Of a DNA stretch of 64,000 bases, positions 1 to 10,719 are shown one piece after another. Positions within the stretch are counted from its first letter, which is position 1. Each line of letters opens with the position of its first letter. The notes beneath the pieces were generated by a model. The model worked only from the letters and a program-made list of their open reading frames with translations. It did not search any database and was not told where the DNA came from. This DNA comes from Euglena gracilis. Taxonomy: Eukaryota; Euglenida; Euglenophyceae; Euglenales. The position numbers and the translations under genes are program-made. Location: contig CP154955.1 in NCBI GenBank assembly GCA_039621445.1, positions 6,252,785-6,316,784 of the forward strand. The letters run 5' to 3'.

Positions 1-1124
1 AAATGCTCAACCGCGACAAAGTTACCGATTTCCGGCATTTTGGGGGTGGCATTTTGCGCTTGTAACTGCTGCTGCAATTGCAGTAGCATGGTTGAGCAGG
101 ATTCCACTTTGGCAAAAAGATGGTTCATACCATCTTGCACATGCAGAAACTTGGAATCATTCCGCGTTTCCGCTTCATGCAGCATTTCGCTGATTTGTTG
201 GAAATTTTGTGGAAGTTGGATGCGCAAAATACTGTCAACACTTTCTCGAAAATGCTGAAGGTCTTTCCCCGCATTTTCAAAATTGTGTTGGCAATATTTG
301 CCGATTTCCTGCAAATAATTCCAGCAACACTCCAGTTTGGTGTTGACAACCCTTTGATTGTCCTCATCGAACTGCAAAACTTTGTTGAGCATGGTTGCGC
401 ATTCCGCAACGCATTGGTGGACATGCAAAATTTGCTTGCTAAGCGGGTGATCCGCTGGGAGTTGACCGAGAATTCGGTAAACATCACCGGGGGTGAGGTT
501 ATCCCTCAAATCTTCCTCATAGTCCTCCACAATGGAAACGGCACCAGAGATTTCCGGTACCACCAGACGCATATCTGGGTTCCATGGCAATGCAGGGAAA
601 ACCGCAGCTTCCGCGGGTAATCCCGGCAATGCGCGAAATGGTGTGGGGGGTGGTAATTGAGGGGGGGGTTGGAAAAAACACGGTGTTTCCACCGAGTTGC
701 ACTCCAGAAGGCCCACCGGTGCTTCCACCGGGGATCTTTTGGGTGTGAACAGAGCAAAGGGCAAATACCCCTCACTTTGTTCATGGGTAACATGAGTAAC
801 CAAGTGTGAGGATGCAAGGGGTTCATCCCCTCGCCGTATCAATGATGGGTGAATCGGGATGGAGGAAGGCATTTTGCCACCTACATCCCGCACAATCAAT
901 GACAATGATGATGAAGAGGGTTCATTACCCCCATGCAATAATAAAGGCGTTTCGCCTTTTGACAATGACAAATGAGTCACATTGCCTTCTTCTTGCTTGG
1001 GGGGTCGGGAATTGGAACTTGTTTCATTCAAACCGTTCCAATCCCCGCAATCTTCATCACAATTGCTCAATGAACTCATCAACAAGTCATAATCAAATTT
1101 GGGGTTGGGGCTTGTGCTCTGCAT
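1..1124 (-). CDS. Unknown protein, 5' part of an ORF leaving the window
   Basis: An uninterrupted minus-strand frame starts at ATG 1124-1122, the first Met after an in-frame TGA about 30 bases upstream, and stays open for 374 codons to base 1. The first 110 residues are Ser/Asn-rich with acidic patches. A Pro-rich stretch lies near residues 150-165 (QPPPQLPPPTPF). From about residue 195 to the edge the sequence is helical and rich in Glu, Gln, Leu, Cys and His, ending with a Gln/Leu coiled-coil-like segment (LLQLQQQLQAQ) near residue 350. I see no zinc knuckle or enzyme motif and do not recognise the family. A Gag-like structural protein of a mobile element or a host coiled-coil protein are both possible. 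It lies head to head with the DIRS-like pol 1.1 kb away. Frame length and composition argue for real coding; function is unknown. Confidence 0.6.
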   Translation of the reverse strand, partial: MQSTSPNPKFDYDLLMSSLSNCDEDCGDWNGLNETSSNSRPPKQEEGNVTHLSLSKGETPLLLHGGNEPSSSSLSLIVRDVGGKMPSSIPIHPSLIRRGDEPLASSHLVTHVTHEQSEGYLPFALFTPKRSPVEAPVGLLECNSVETPCFFQPPPQLPPPTPFRALPGLPAEAAVFPALPWNPDMRLVVPEISGAVSIVEDYEEDLRDNLTPGDVYRILGQLPADHPLSKQILHVHQCVAECATMLNKVLQFDEDNQRVVNTKLECCWNYLQEIGKYCQHNFENAGKDLQHFRESVDSILRIQLPQNFQQISEMLHEAETRNDSKFLHVQDGMNHLFAKVESCSTMLLQLQQQLQAQNATPKMPEIGNFVAVEH

Positions 1125-2223
1125 CTTTTGAGATGGGTAAAAAGGCAAAAACCCAAAAATTCACACAAATAAGCAGAGAAACAGGGACCAGAAAGGTTGT
1201 ATCGGCGATTACCGAACAGAGCCTTCTGAGACCTGTATTCTTGCTTAAAGGTTGGCTAGGGGCCAGGAACAGTACTTTCACCGTGTTTCACGGCTCAGTA
1301 CGATCCTCACCACCAGTCAACCACAGAGTTTCTCTGTGTGGAACGTCTGTGTAGGATCGTTGCCTAAATCTGCTACCAAGTGTATTACCTGGTAGCCTTT
1401 CTTTCTGTAGGATCTTTGACCTATTCTGCTACCAAGTGTACGTCCAAAGCTTTCCCTTTTCCCCTTTTTGGAACTTTCTGTAAAAGCCTTTCGCTTTCGC
1501 CTTGGTGCGCAGCCTACTTATGGTAGGGAAAAGTCTTTGGAGTAACGAAAAGTGGTTTTCCCCTTTTCTTCCCAATTCCCCAAGAAGCAAAGCACAAAGC
1601 AAAGATTCAGAAGTTTCTTCTGAGATCAAGTTCGACTGTTCTGAGGGTTTTTCCCTCTGACAAAACCAATGGTCAAACTTTGAGATTGTGAGAGTAAAGA
1701 ATACCACCTGTGGGGGAAGGAGAGAAAAGTGCTGACGTGTCCAGGGGCAGATCCCAGAAGGGTCTGCCACGATCCTACCAGCTGTGGTTTTCCACAGTGG
1801 TGCGACCGTCACAGAACCCACTCTGCAGATATCCTACAGAGCTGGGACGTGCCTGGTACACAGAGAACCCCCAGAAGCTAAAAGGCTGTCCCCCAGCCGG
1901 GGGTTTCAATGTACGGTGGCAGCCCCAGGAGGATGCCCCCACAGGGGCATTGGAGGACAAGGGGGCACCCCCCCTCAAAATTCTTTGTCAATGCCCATGG
2001 CAGGGGCAAACCAAAACAAGGGGGAGACCCAAAATGGGGTCCCTATGGTATGTTAATCGACAACGCCAATGACAAAGTGGAGGATCAGAGAGTCTGTGAG
2101 CAGAGCATGCAAACCCCCCCAGCCACCTTCAGAGAATACTCAATCCCTAGTGGCACCAGGGGTGCAATGTCCAACACCCCCCACCCAGCACCATAAAATC
2201 ATCTAGTTGGGAAAATACACTCC
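1125..2223. other. Region between divergent ORFs
   Basis: No convincing gene. It contains a 34-bp direct repeat (1351-1384 and 1407-1440, sharing CTGCTACCAAGTGTA) and C/G-rich text after 1900. Short plus-strand frames at 1909-2196 are rich in Pro, Gly and Gln and could be remains of a Gag-type ORF ahead of the pol region, but no motif supports that. Confidence 0.3.
1351..1440. repeat. 34-bp direct repeat, two copies
   Basis: Copies at 1351-1384 and 1407-1440, 56 bases apart, both start GTAGGATC and end CTGCTACCAAGTGTA. They lie just upstream of the minus-strand ORF that starts at 1124, so they could be promoter elements; this is inference. Confidence 0.6.
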
Positions 2224-3103
2224 ATGGAGGAAAAATTGGGAGACACCCCCCTGTACCAAAGACTTCAGAAAAGTCTAAAATGGTGGACAAAAAATGCCCC
2301 CCCAGCAACATGTCAATTGATAAAAAAATGGAATTCAACCCCCCTGGGTGAATCCCCCAAAATTGTCCACCCACCCAAAACCCAGAGCCAACCTGGACCT
2401 GAACCAGGCAGAAAAAATCCTGTTGGATTACGAAAAAACTGGGGCAGTGAAACGAGTTTGGGAATCAAAAACCCAGCATTTGATCCCATGGTTTTTAATT
2501 TCAAAACCAGAGATCCCATGGTTTTTAATTTCAAAACCAGAAGGGGGAACAACCAAGTGGAGAATGATCAGCGACTGCAGAGAAATAAATCAGCAGTTTC
2601 AAGTAAAACCTTTCAAGCTGGACCATATCCAGCACTTTTTTCCAGTTTTGGAAAAAGGCCACTGGGCAGCAGAAATAGACCTAAAGGATGCCTATTTTCA
2701 TATTCCATTAGGTCCAGGCCTACGGCCATTTTTAAGGCATCAGGTGGGGGGGCAGACCTGGGAATTTCAAACAGGCTGCTTTGGGCTAAATGTAATGCCC
2801 CAAATTTTCATGTCAGTGATGAAAACGTTCGAAAAGCTGTGGAGAAAAAGAGGCATCCAGGTGTTTATTTACCTGGACGACATTTTGCTGGTGGCCCCAA
2901 CACAAAACACATTGCAAAATCACCTGAACAGAGTTGTCAAAGATTTGCTGGATTCTGGGTTCAAAATCAATATAAAAAAGTCCACCCTCCAGCCCACACA
3001 AGTGGTTACCCATCTGGGTTTTCAACTGAACTTCCAGGAAGGAAAGCTACAGGTGCCCCCCCTGAAAGTCAAAACCATAAAAAAGGAGTTGGGAAAATCG
3101 TGA
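2224..3103 (+). pseudogene. DIRS/Ngaro-type reverse transcriptase domain, frameshifted
   Basis: The reverse transcriptase domain would copy the element's RNA to DNA. The first 55 residues lie in frame 1 (motif W-W-T-K-N-A-P-P); after a shift near 2400 the domain continues in frame 2 to a stop at 3101-3103. The palm motifs are clear: EIDLKDAYFHIPL (motif A, catalytic Asp), GCFGLNVMPQIF (motif B type) and FIYLDDILLVA (motif C, catalytic Asp pair), then a conserved HLGFQLNF block. A perfect 30-bp tandem duplication (2482-2541) repeats ten residues upstream of motif A. The spacing of motifs and the recombinase downstream fit the DIRS order rather than Gypsy or Copia. The frameshifts make this a decayed copy, unless some are sequencing errors in homopolymers. 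Confidence 0.85.
2482..2541. repeat. 30-bp perfect tandem duplication inside RT
   Basis: Two identical 30-base units (2482-2511, 2512-2541), each starting GATCCCATGGTTTTTAATTT. The length is a multiple of three, so the RT frame is kept and ten residues are repeated. Probably a recent slippage event in this copy. Confidence 0.95.
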
Positions 3104-4070
3104 AAAAAGATTACATGTCAAAAAGGCAATTGGCTGCCATTTTGGGTCAAATAAGATGCAACCTAATGGCCCTGCCCTTTTTAAGGGCTTTTACAGTGGT
3201 GGCAAAATCCACAGCCCCCAGGGACTCAAAACACCCCATTTCCCAGGAAATCAAAGCCCAATTAAGGGAAATAAAAATTCTGCTGGACACCTGGGGGGGC
3301 AGACCCTTCCCCCAAAATGCAACCAGAATGTTGCACTCAGACAGCAGCACCCATGCCTGGGGGGGGGGCTAGAGATCCACACAGGAGAAATTGTGCAGGA
3401 ATTTTGGAGAAAATACTCCATTTTGCACATCAATGTAACGGAGCTCAGTGCAGCAATCAGCACTGTAAAAAGTTTGAGCAAACCTGGGGAAACGGTTTCG
3501 TTGTCAGTGGACAACCAGGTAATTTACTTTTACCTAACAAAAGGTGGGGGCAGAAAGGACCCCTTCAACAAAATGCTAAGACCATTTTTCAAGTGGTGCA
3601 TGGAGCACGAAGTAAACCTTCAAGTCAACTGGGTGCCTTCAAAGGAATGCCTAGCAGACCCCATCAGCAGGTGGGAAATTGACAAGGGGGATTATTCTTT
3701 AGACCCCCAACTTTTTCAATGGCTCAGACAGCAGTTCAAAGATTCATAAATCTGGAAACAGATTATTTGCCTCCCCAGGCAACAAAAAACTGCCCCAATT
3801 TGTGGCCAGGTGGCCCCATTGGGAAGCCACAGCCGTAAATGCATTACAATGTCCACTGGGCAACATGGGGGATCTTTATGCAAACCCCCCCTGGTCAATT
3901 ATTCAAAAAAATTTACCCAGGTTGAAAAATTTTCCCCAGACCAAAGTTTTGATGGTCACCCCCTACTGGGATTCAGCCACCTGGTGGCCCCAATTAATAA
4001 ACATGAAAGTGCCAGGGACCCCCTGCCTGAAAATCACCGCCTACAGGGGTATGTTCTCCAATTGCAGGGG
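3104..4070 (+). pseudogene. DIRS-type RNase H region, split over three frames
   Basis: The connection and the start of RNase H continue in frame 1 after the RT stop (MSKRQLAAILGQIR) and reach the first catalytic Asp motif MLHSDSSTHAWGG. A G8 tract at about 3360 shifts the frame. RNase H then runs in frame 3 with VTELSAA (Glu), SLSVDNQV (Asp) and WVPSKECLADPISR (last Asp), to a stop at 3747-3749. The typical DIRS segment after RNase H (LFASPGNKKLPQFVARWP, then YANPPWSI and VLMVTPYWDSATWWP) continues in frame 1 to about 4070. The motif order matches DIRS/Ngaro polyproteins, whose RNase H would remove the RNA strand after copying. At least two shifts, one in a homopolymer, mark a pseudogene. Confidence 0.8.
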
Positions 4071-5315
4071 GGAACAAATGCCACCCCCCAGGTGGCCCCT
4101 GCTTTGCATGATTTGCTCAGGCAAATTTTGGAGGGGAACCAAATTCAGTTTAAAACCATTGAAGATTTCCTGGGGAGAAACCCCAGTTTAAAGCGTTATC
4201 AGAGTGCTTTTGCACTTCTGTGGGTAATTTTGGAACAAATGGGGGTGCCTCCCCCTGAAGCCACCACTGACCAAGTGGCTGACGCTTTAATACAATTATT
4301 CCAATTTTCCAAGGCCCAAGCCCGTAATGCCTATAGTGCACTGCTTTTGATTCCTGGGTTTGGTGGGCTGAGATTCCACACTCTGTTAACCCCCTACAAG
4401 AGGCTTTGGAACCAAAACTTGGAGAAGTATGGGGCATTTTGGGATTCCCTCCCAATCCTCCTGGGGCAGGCAAAGGCGCCTATGCCCACTGATATTTGTA
4501 CATTGCGTACACAGCTGATTTTTTGTTCACACATCCTCTGTTTATACCGATCCTCAGATTTGGCACAAGTCAAACGAACCACCAGTGTGTTGGGTAGGGC
4601 ACCCTACATCAAGATTAAGCGTAAAGGACAAAAATTCCATAAATGGTAAAGGGTGGTGTCCATTCCCCAATGTCCCCAAATACGCCTATGTCATTTAATG
4701 ATGTGTTATGTGGCTGCTACACGTTTATTCGTCAGACCTGGGGGCCCCCTGCTGATTTCATTAAAACCCCTCTTCAGGGCCATAAGTGCAGACACTGTTG
4801 CTTCCATCACAAAAGATTTTTTGGCCAAGCATGGAGTGACCCCCCAGGTGTGGGGGGCCCACTCCACCAGAGGAGCAGGAGTCGGTTTACTCAAAAAATT
4901 GGGCCTTTCTGCCCAAGAAGTTTGTGAAATTGGCCAGTGGAGGGGGGTGGAGGCTTTTACAGCCCACTATCAACGACTTGGTGCCCAAGGTGCCCTGGAA
5001 CATGCCCTGGCCCCCCTAATTTCAGTGCACAATCTGGCCTCACAAGGGCAAAGTGCGGAGCCCGAGGTGTCTCGTACTCCCCCGAGTAAAAACGACAAGG
5101 GAGGAAGGGACACCGAGGGCGAAGCACAAAGACCTTGTGAGCCCGACCCTCCCACCCGTAAAAGAAAATTTGTGTTCAAAAGCCCTCGGTCAGAGAGTGT
5201 GGGCCAGGGGGGGGAGAGGGGGGGGACACCCCCCAGGGGCAAGAAGTCACGTCGCCAAGTCGGAGCAGCATTGTCAGCCAACTCCGGCGAGGCGGCACTA
5301 AGCGGGACCTCCTAA
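4062..5315 (+). pseudogene. Tyrosine recombinase domain of the DIRS-like element (copy 1)
   Basis: This domain would insert the circular cDNA, as in DIRS/Ngaro elements that lack an integrase. Frame 3 is open from about 4062 apart from one TAA at 4647-4649. The catalytic set is visible: Arg in LYRSSDLAQ (codon 4548), HSTR (His 4860, Arg 4869) and the nucleophile Tyr in TAHYQRL (4968). The C-terminal tail is basic and low in complexity (RGKKSRRQ). All recognised catalytic residues are kept, so only the TAA and the upstream shifts break the gene. It overlaps the inverted repeat at 5071-5141, as the ends of DIRS ORFs often overlap terminal repeats. Confidence 0.8.
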
Positions 5316-5439
5316 CCCAGCGCACCCAAACAATCCAAACAACACCGCCGGCGAGCAAGGCATGGCCTCACAAGGTCTTTGTGCTTCGCCCTCGGTGTCC
5401 CTTCCTCCCTTGTCGTTTTTTTACTCGAGGGAGTACGAG
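5071..5439. repeat. Inverted repeat of the DIRS-like element (copy 1)
   Basis: Arm 1 (5071-5141) and arm 2 (5368-5439) are reverse complements with few mismatches; both hold CACCGAGGGCGAAGCACAAA or its complement. The arms flank about 225 bases containing the end of the recombinase frame. DIRS elements have inverted terminal repeats and an internal complementary region, which fits, but the element ends cannot be set from one locus. Confidence 0.75.
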
Positions 5440-6600
5440 TTCGCCAGTTGCAGGGGAAGGGGGAATGCTACCCCCCAGGTGGCACGTATTTTGCATGTTT
5501 TGCTCAGGCAAATTCTGGAGGAAACAAATACAGAATGCAACCATTAACGATTTCCTGGGAAGAAACCCCAGTTTACAGCGTTATCAAAGTTCCCTTTCGC
5601 TTCTATGGCTGTTTTTGGACAAAATGTGGTGCCCCCCCCCCCCTTGAAGCCACCACTGACCAAGTGGTTGATGATTTAATTCAACTGTTTAAACTTTCAA
5701 AGGCCCAAGTACACAATGCATACAGTGCTATGCCTTTTGATCCCTGGCTTTGGTGGCCTAAGGTTCAATGCCCTGTTGGCACCTTATAAAAGGCTTTGGA
5801 ACCAGAATTTGGAGAAATATGGTGCATTCTTGGATCCCCAATCCTCTTGGGCCTGACACAGTCCCCATTGCCCTCTGACATATGTGCCTTGCGTACACAA
5901 CTCATTTTCTGTTCACATATCCTCTGTTTACACAGATCATCCAGTGTATTGGGTGGGGGGCACCCTACACAGTGTGTTGGGTGGGGAGCACCCTACATCA
6001 AAATTTAACGTAAAGGTCAAGAAATTCACAAGTGAGAGTGGTCTTGATTCCCCACTGTCCCCAAATCAGTCCCTTTCATTTGATGATGTCTCATGTGGTA
6101 GCCACCGGTTTCTTTGTGAAACCTGGGGGTCCCCTTTTAACTACCTTAAACCCCCCCCATAAAGTCATCAAAGCAGATACAATTGCTTGTATCAGCAAAG
6201 AAATCTTGACCAAACAGGGGGTACCCCCCCCCCCAGGCTTGGGGGCCCCTCTCCACCAGAGGGGCAGGGGTTGGTTTACTCAGAAAGTTGGGCCTTTCTA
6301 CCCAAGAAGCTTGTGCTATTGGTCAGTGGAAGGGGGTGGAGGCTTTGGCAGCCAATTATCAAAGACTTTGTGCCCAAGGTGCTTTGGAGAATGCGCTGGC
6401 CCCCATTTTTTCAGTGCACAATCTGGCCTCACAATGCAAAGTGCGGAGCCCGAGGTGCCTCGTTCTCCACCGAGGAGTACCGACGAGGGAGGAAGGTGCA
6501 CCGAGGGCGGAGCACAAAGACATTGCCAGCCCAACCCCCACACCCATGTAAGAAAATTTGTGCTCAAGTTCCCTCGGTCAGGAGATGGGGGCTAGGGGGT
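5440..6600 (+). pseudogene. Second tandem copy of the tyrosine recombinase, more decayed
   Basis: Direct repeat of the recombinase region about 1386 bases downstream of copy 1 (TTGCAGGGG starts near 4062 and 5448). It matches copy 1 through DFLGRNPSLQRYQS, LHRSS, STRGAGVGLL and ANYQRL. The His of the H-x-x-R motif is replaced by Leu (WGPLSTR against WGAHSTR) and the residues after the first Arg are lost in a small duplication at 5940-5990. Frames shift at C and G tracts. Copy 2 could not be active. The tandem pair may come from recombination between element copies. Confidence 0.75.
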
Positions 6601-6816
6601 GGGGGGGAAGGGGCGAGGAAAAAAGACGGCGCCATAGTCGCCACGTCGGAGACAATGCAGCCAACTCCGGCGAGGCGGCCTGAGAAGGGACTCCTAACCC
6701 GGAGCAGCGAAAAACCAGACAGCGCCGCCGGCGAGCAAGGCATGGCCTCACAATGTCTTTGTGCTCCGCCCTCGGTGCCCCGCCCTCCCTTGCCGGTTTT
6801 CCTCGAGGGAGTACGA
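6459..6816. repeat. Inverted repeat of the DIRS-like element (copy 2)
   Basis: Same arms as at 5071-5439, now at 6459-6522 and 6748-6816, with more mismatches. The shared approach GCCGGCGAGCAAGGCATGG precedes arm 2 in both copies. Confidence 0.7.
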
Positions 6817-6929
6817 TTTTTCTACAGCAAAAAGCGGAGAGAGAGAGAGAAAGGATTATGGTTTTTTTTACGTACCCTCACCCCCCAAAGTGGCCACCTT
6901 CCAGAAACATGTAACCCCAAAACGGCCAG

Positions 6930-7045
6930 CATTGGGGAGGGGACACTTTCGGGGGGGGGGGGCAGTTTTTGGGCTTCAGCGCCGTCGGCGCCAACAGAAA
7001 GTGGCCTCTTTTGGGGGGGTGAACCAAATTTGTTAGAAATTTTTG
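6930..7045. repeat. Single inverted unit of the 36.9-37.6 kb tandem repeat
   Basis: Contains GGGGACACTTT, a G12 tract, TTTTTGGGCTT, GGCGCCAACAGAAAGTGGCC and AACCAAATTTGTT, the reverse complement of one unit of the array at 36885-37595. It lies inside the DIRS-like cluster. Confidence 0.65.
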
Positions 7046-7104
7046 TCATTCTGAGGAGGGTACTTTGAGGGGGGTGGCTACAGTTCTGGCCACACAACGG
7101 ACAC

Positions 7105-7260
7105 AAAAGTTGTCAGACTCCTCGGGCTCCCCACTTTGCCCTTGCGAGGCCATGCCTTGCTCGCCGGCGAGCATGGCATGGCCTCGCGAGGTCTTTGTGC
7201 TTCGCCCTCGGTGTCCCTTCCTCCCTGGTCGGTTTTCCTCGAAGGAGTACGACAAGACCT
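7105..7260. repeat. Third, joined copy of the DIRS-like end sequences
   Basis: Bases 7116-7151 are the complement of the sequence just before arm 1 of copy 1. They run through a short palindrome centred on CTCGCCGGCGAG into the arm 2 sequence ending at 7254. Thus the two end types are fused head to head, as expected of an internal complementary region or a circle junction. Confidence 0.55.
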
Positions 7261-7261
7261 G

Positions 7262-8500
7262 AGAGACAGTGGCATGACAAAAAATTACAAAAAAATCGCA
7301 ACTTTTCCAATGGCGTCCCTCTCGGTCAGCCTCAGGGTGCGAAATGATGTTTGTGTCGGTGTGCGTTTTTGTTTGAGGGTTATGTCTTGGCACCGGGATG
7401 CTGCACTCTGCCATCTGTGGCCTGCTTCTTTTTGGATAACGCAATGCCCCTCCCAGCGTGGAGGGCGGAAAAAATCCATCCCGCGAGTATGTGGAAGGTA
7501 AATGCAAAAAAAATATCTTGGTGATCACACAGGCAACCACAGCAGACCCAACCGCCCAAACACCTGCATCCATCCCTCTCCATCCTTTTTCTAATGGATG
7601 TCAATTAAGAACACCGTTGTTGGTTGTTTGTGAAGTGAAGCAGTGCAGAAGAAAACAGAAGGGGGGGAGAATGGGTGATGACAAATGTACAGCAACGCAA
7701 TGACGAAACAGCGTTGACCAAAGCGACCACAGCCATAATATGCGCACGCGGTTGCTTTTACAGAACATCTGCTCAAAGCCGAGAGCTCTGAGAGCAAAGC
7801 ACAAATGTGCAGATCCATACAAGGGCGAAAGATATTGACATCCCTTGACATTGTCATTTATTCGTAAATGACACAGCACTTGATAATTTCAGGTGATACA
7901 CATTGGACCATTTTACAAATTCAAAGAACACACGCACGCACGCACGCACGTAAATGGAATCCAATAAAAATTGTCCAGCACCCTTTTGGGCAGTCAGACA
8001 GCGATTTCCAGCAATGAATCCCACAATGACAGCGATTCTGACCTGATTGTTCAAAAAATGTTTCCAGGTGGCGAACTCGGGGTCGAGGGCTTCCCCAAAA
8101 ACTTCGGACCTCAAGAGCTTCATTTTAGGTCACCGAACGTCTCTGAGCTTTGCTTCATCATTGAGATTTTGAATTTTGCAATTTATTGGTCAAAAATGCG
8201 CGAAAAATGACCAATGTGAGGACTGGGTGATAAGCTTCACTCTTTCGCTTGTAAAAGAGCTCAGCAACCCACTTCCTGAAACTGCTCTCTCCTTGAACCA
8301 TCGGGCATCCATCAAAACACCCCCCCCCAAATGTGTTCGCTACTTTTTTTTGATTTTTGACCCTTTGAGCCCCTTGGCCGGCTTTGACATTCATCAATTC
8401 CTAAGGGATCCTATCCTATCCTTCAAGCAATCCTCAAATTAAAAAAAAAATCTTCATCCCAAAAAGAACCATTCTGGAATCATTTCTTTTCCACCTGTTT
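7262..8500. other. No recognisable gene
   Basis: Mixed-composition DNA without strong repeats apart from a (CACG)n run at about 7926-7949. Short frames on both strands show no family motif and no consistent splice sites. It may be intergenic host sequence. Confidence 0.4.
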
Positions 8501-9600
8501 TATTGGAGGCTGGTTGATTGGTTTTTTTAAGATAAGATTTAAACCTGCCCTCCCCCCATTCATGACCCCCTCACTTTTAACTGCCCCCCCCCCCCCCTGG
8601 CCCAACCACCAAACCGTGGCTTGGACCCCTGTAAGAGGAAAATTGATGAAGAAGAAAGAGACAAAAATGTGCCAGAAATATCACGGTGTGCCTAAAAAAA
8701 CAGGGGCAGGGAATTTCTTAGGGGGGGGGTCCAGCCTCCGGCTGGCAAAAAGGCTGCTGGCTGGAAATGAGCTGCTGGCTGGACCCCCCCCCCCAGGGGG
8801 GTGGGGGAGGGAGGGGGGGGGGAGGGGCTGGAGGGGGCTGGGCTGGGTCGATGAAAAACAAAAGTTTCTAACATATTTTTGCCATTTTCGACATTTTGAT
8901 GGGTGGAGCTAGACATAGGCTGGGGGGGCTGTGATGGAGCAGGGGGGGGAAATGCGCTCGCCTGGCCTCGGAAAAAATGCGCAAAAATGCGCAAAAAAAA
9001 TGCGCAAAAAACGCTCATTTTTGGAAAAAATGCGCAAAAATGTGCAAAATCCGAGAAAAAATGCGCAAAAATCACGAAAATGCAAAAATTACCCAAAAAA
9101 CATGCAAAAATGGCACCAAATTTGAAGAAATTATGTAGAATAATGAGGAAAATGTAAATTTCAAAAAAAGTCGAAAATTTCAAATTTTTGCAAAAAATTG
9201 CAAAAATGGTCAAAAAAATGCGAAAATTTTGGAAAATCACGAAAAAATGTGCCAAAAAGCAAAAAAAAAAATGAAAAAAATGCGCAATAAATGCGAAAAG
9301 ATGCGCAAAAATGCGCATTTTTGGAAAATTTGAAAAAATGCGCAAAAAATGCGAAAAAATGCGAAACGCATTTTCCCCCCCCACTGGATGGAGGGGCTGT
9401 GATGAGGGGAAAAAATGCAGGGATAAATGAGCTGGGCAGCCGAGTTGGCTGGCCAGTTTGCGGCCAGCTGGCCTGGCCTCTGGCCGGGCTGGACCCGACT
9501 TTATTTCACTCGACCCTCGGGGGGGGGGGGCTCCCAGCCCGAATTTGGGCTGCTGGGATTTGAGCTGCTGGCTGGCTGCAGGCACCTATGGTCACTTCCC
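8500..9600. repeat. Low-complexity block: G/C tracts and A-rich ATGCGCAAAA text
   Basis: 8700-8840 holds long G and C tracts and CTGCTGGCTGG repeats. 8960-9370 is a degenerate simple repeat of AAAAATGCGCAAAA. A 297-codon minus-strand frame across it (8692-9585) is only the translation of this repeat (Phe, Ala, His runs). Confidence 0.7.
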
Positions 9601-9607
9601 ATTTTGG

Positions 9608-9662
9608 TGCTCTGGTCGGCCCTGGTCGGCCCTGGTCGGCCCTGGTCGGCAAATAGTCGGCC
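9608..9662. repeat. Decamer tandem repeat TCGGCCCTGG
   Basis: Four copies of the ten-base unit, followed by GGCAAATAGTCGGCC. The same unit recurs at 10515-10575 and 10606-10665. Confidence 0.9.
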
Positions 9663-9689
9663 ATAGGTGGGGGTATCCGTCACAGAAAA

Positions 9690-10255
9690 AAAGATTGTGA
9701 AAAATGACCCAAAATTACCAAAAGGGCGTAAAATGGCCAAAATGCCATAAAATATGCTCATATTGACCCAAATTAGCCCAATGTTTGCCAAATCAGTGAC
9801 AAATGGCCCCCAAGTTAGCAAAAACTGATCCGTAATGGCTAAAATGGGTGTAAAACTGGAGATTTGTGGGGAAATTATCCAAAAATGGGTTGAGTTCTTC
9901 AAAATATACAATATACTGGCACAAAATGCTCAAAAATGGTAAAATTGGACCAAAAAGAGACCAAAAAAATGGGCAAGATAACAAAAAAAGGTCGAAAATG
10001 GCTTTAAATGGTCAAAAATGGCCCAAGAGCAGGACAAAAATGGCCCAAAATTACAAGAAGTGCGCAAAAAAGTGGCCAAAAATGGTCAAAATAGGTCAAA
10101 ATGGGTAAATTATGGTGACAAATGGGCCAAAAGGGGACAAAAGCAACCTAAAATGGCCAAAAGCGGCCAAAAATAGCCAAAAGTGACAACATGAGCCAGA
10201 CGAGCCAGAAAAATCTCAAAATCTGGGAAAAAATTCCTCATTCTCACTGAAAAAA
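9690..10255. repeat. A-rich degenerate simple repeat (AAAATGGCCAAAA)
   Basis: The stretch is dominated by AAAATGG(C/T)CAAAA and close variants on one strand. No gene is seen. It separates two decamer arrays. Confidence 0.6.
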
Positions 10256-10276
10256 ATGACATCAATCAGAAAAAAG

Positions 10277-10350
10277 TTGCGCGGTCGGCTGCGGTCGGCT
10301 GCGGTCGGCTGCGGTCGGCTGCGGTCGGCTGCGGTCGGCTGCGGTCGGCA
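10277..10350. repeat. Decamer tandem repeat GCGGTCGGCT
   Basis: Seven perfect copies of the ten-base unit, distinct from the TCGGCCCTGG unit nearby but with the same GGTCGG core. Confidence 0.95.
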
Positions 10351-10514
10351 ACCCACCTATGACAGTCCTGAAACCCGCGGTAACCCGCGGTCGATGCTGC
10401 CGGGCCAGCATCGTCCTGCATCACCCAGCACCGCCCAGCATCATCAGAGGTGCTTGGTCCAGAGGGAAAACTGCCGAATTCCTTCATCCATTCCCCTTCG
10501 GTCGGCCAATCACA

Positions 10515-10665
10515 TGCAAGTCGGCCCTGGTCGGCCCTGGTCGGCCCTGGTCGGCCCTGGTCGGCCCTGGTCGGAACCCCCACCTACGGGGGTCCTGAAA
10601 ATCATAGTCGGCCCTGGTCGGCCCTGGTCGGCCCTGGTCGGCCCTGGTCGGCCCTGGTCGGCCAT
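10515..10665. repeat. Two arrays of decamer TCGGCCCTGG
   Basis: About five to six copies at 10515-10575 and again at 10606-10665, separated by about 30 bases containing CCCACCTACGGGGGTCC. Confidence 0.9.
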
Positions 10666-10719
10666 AGGTGCCTGGCTGGCTGGACCCCCGGGGGGGTAGG
10701 GTACCCTCCGGCTTAAGAA

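Noticed and set aside
6187-7068. 293-codon plus-strand ORF
   Set aside because: It is in a different frame from the recognisable recombinase residues (STRGAGVGLL, ANYQRL) and runs through C/G tracts; a shadow of the decayed copy.
8692-9585. 297-codon minus-strand ORF
   Set aside because: It is the translation of A-rich simple repeats and G/C tracts (runs of Phe, Ala, His and Pro); no domain or start context.
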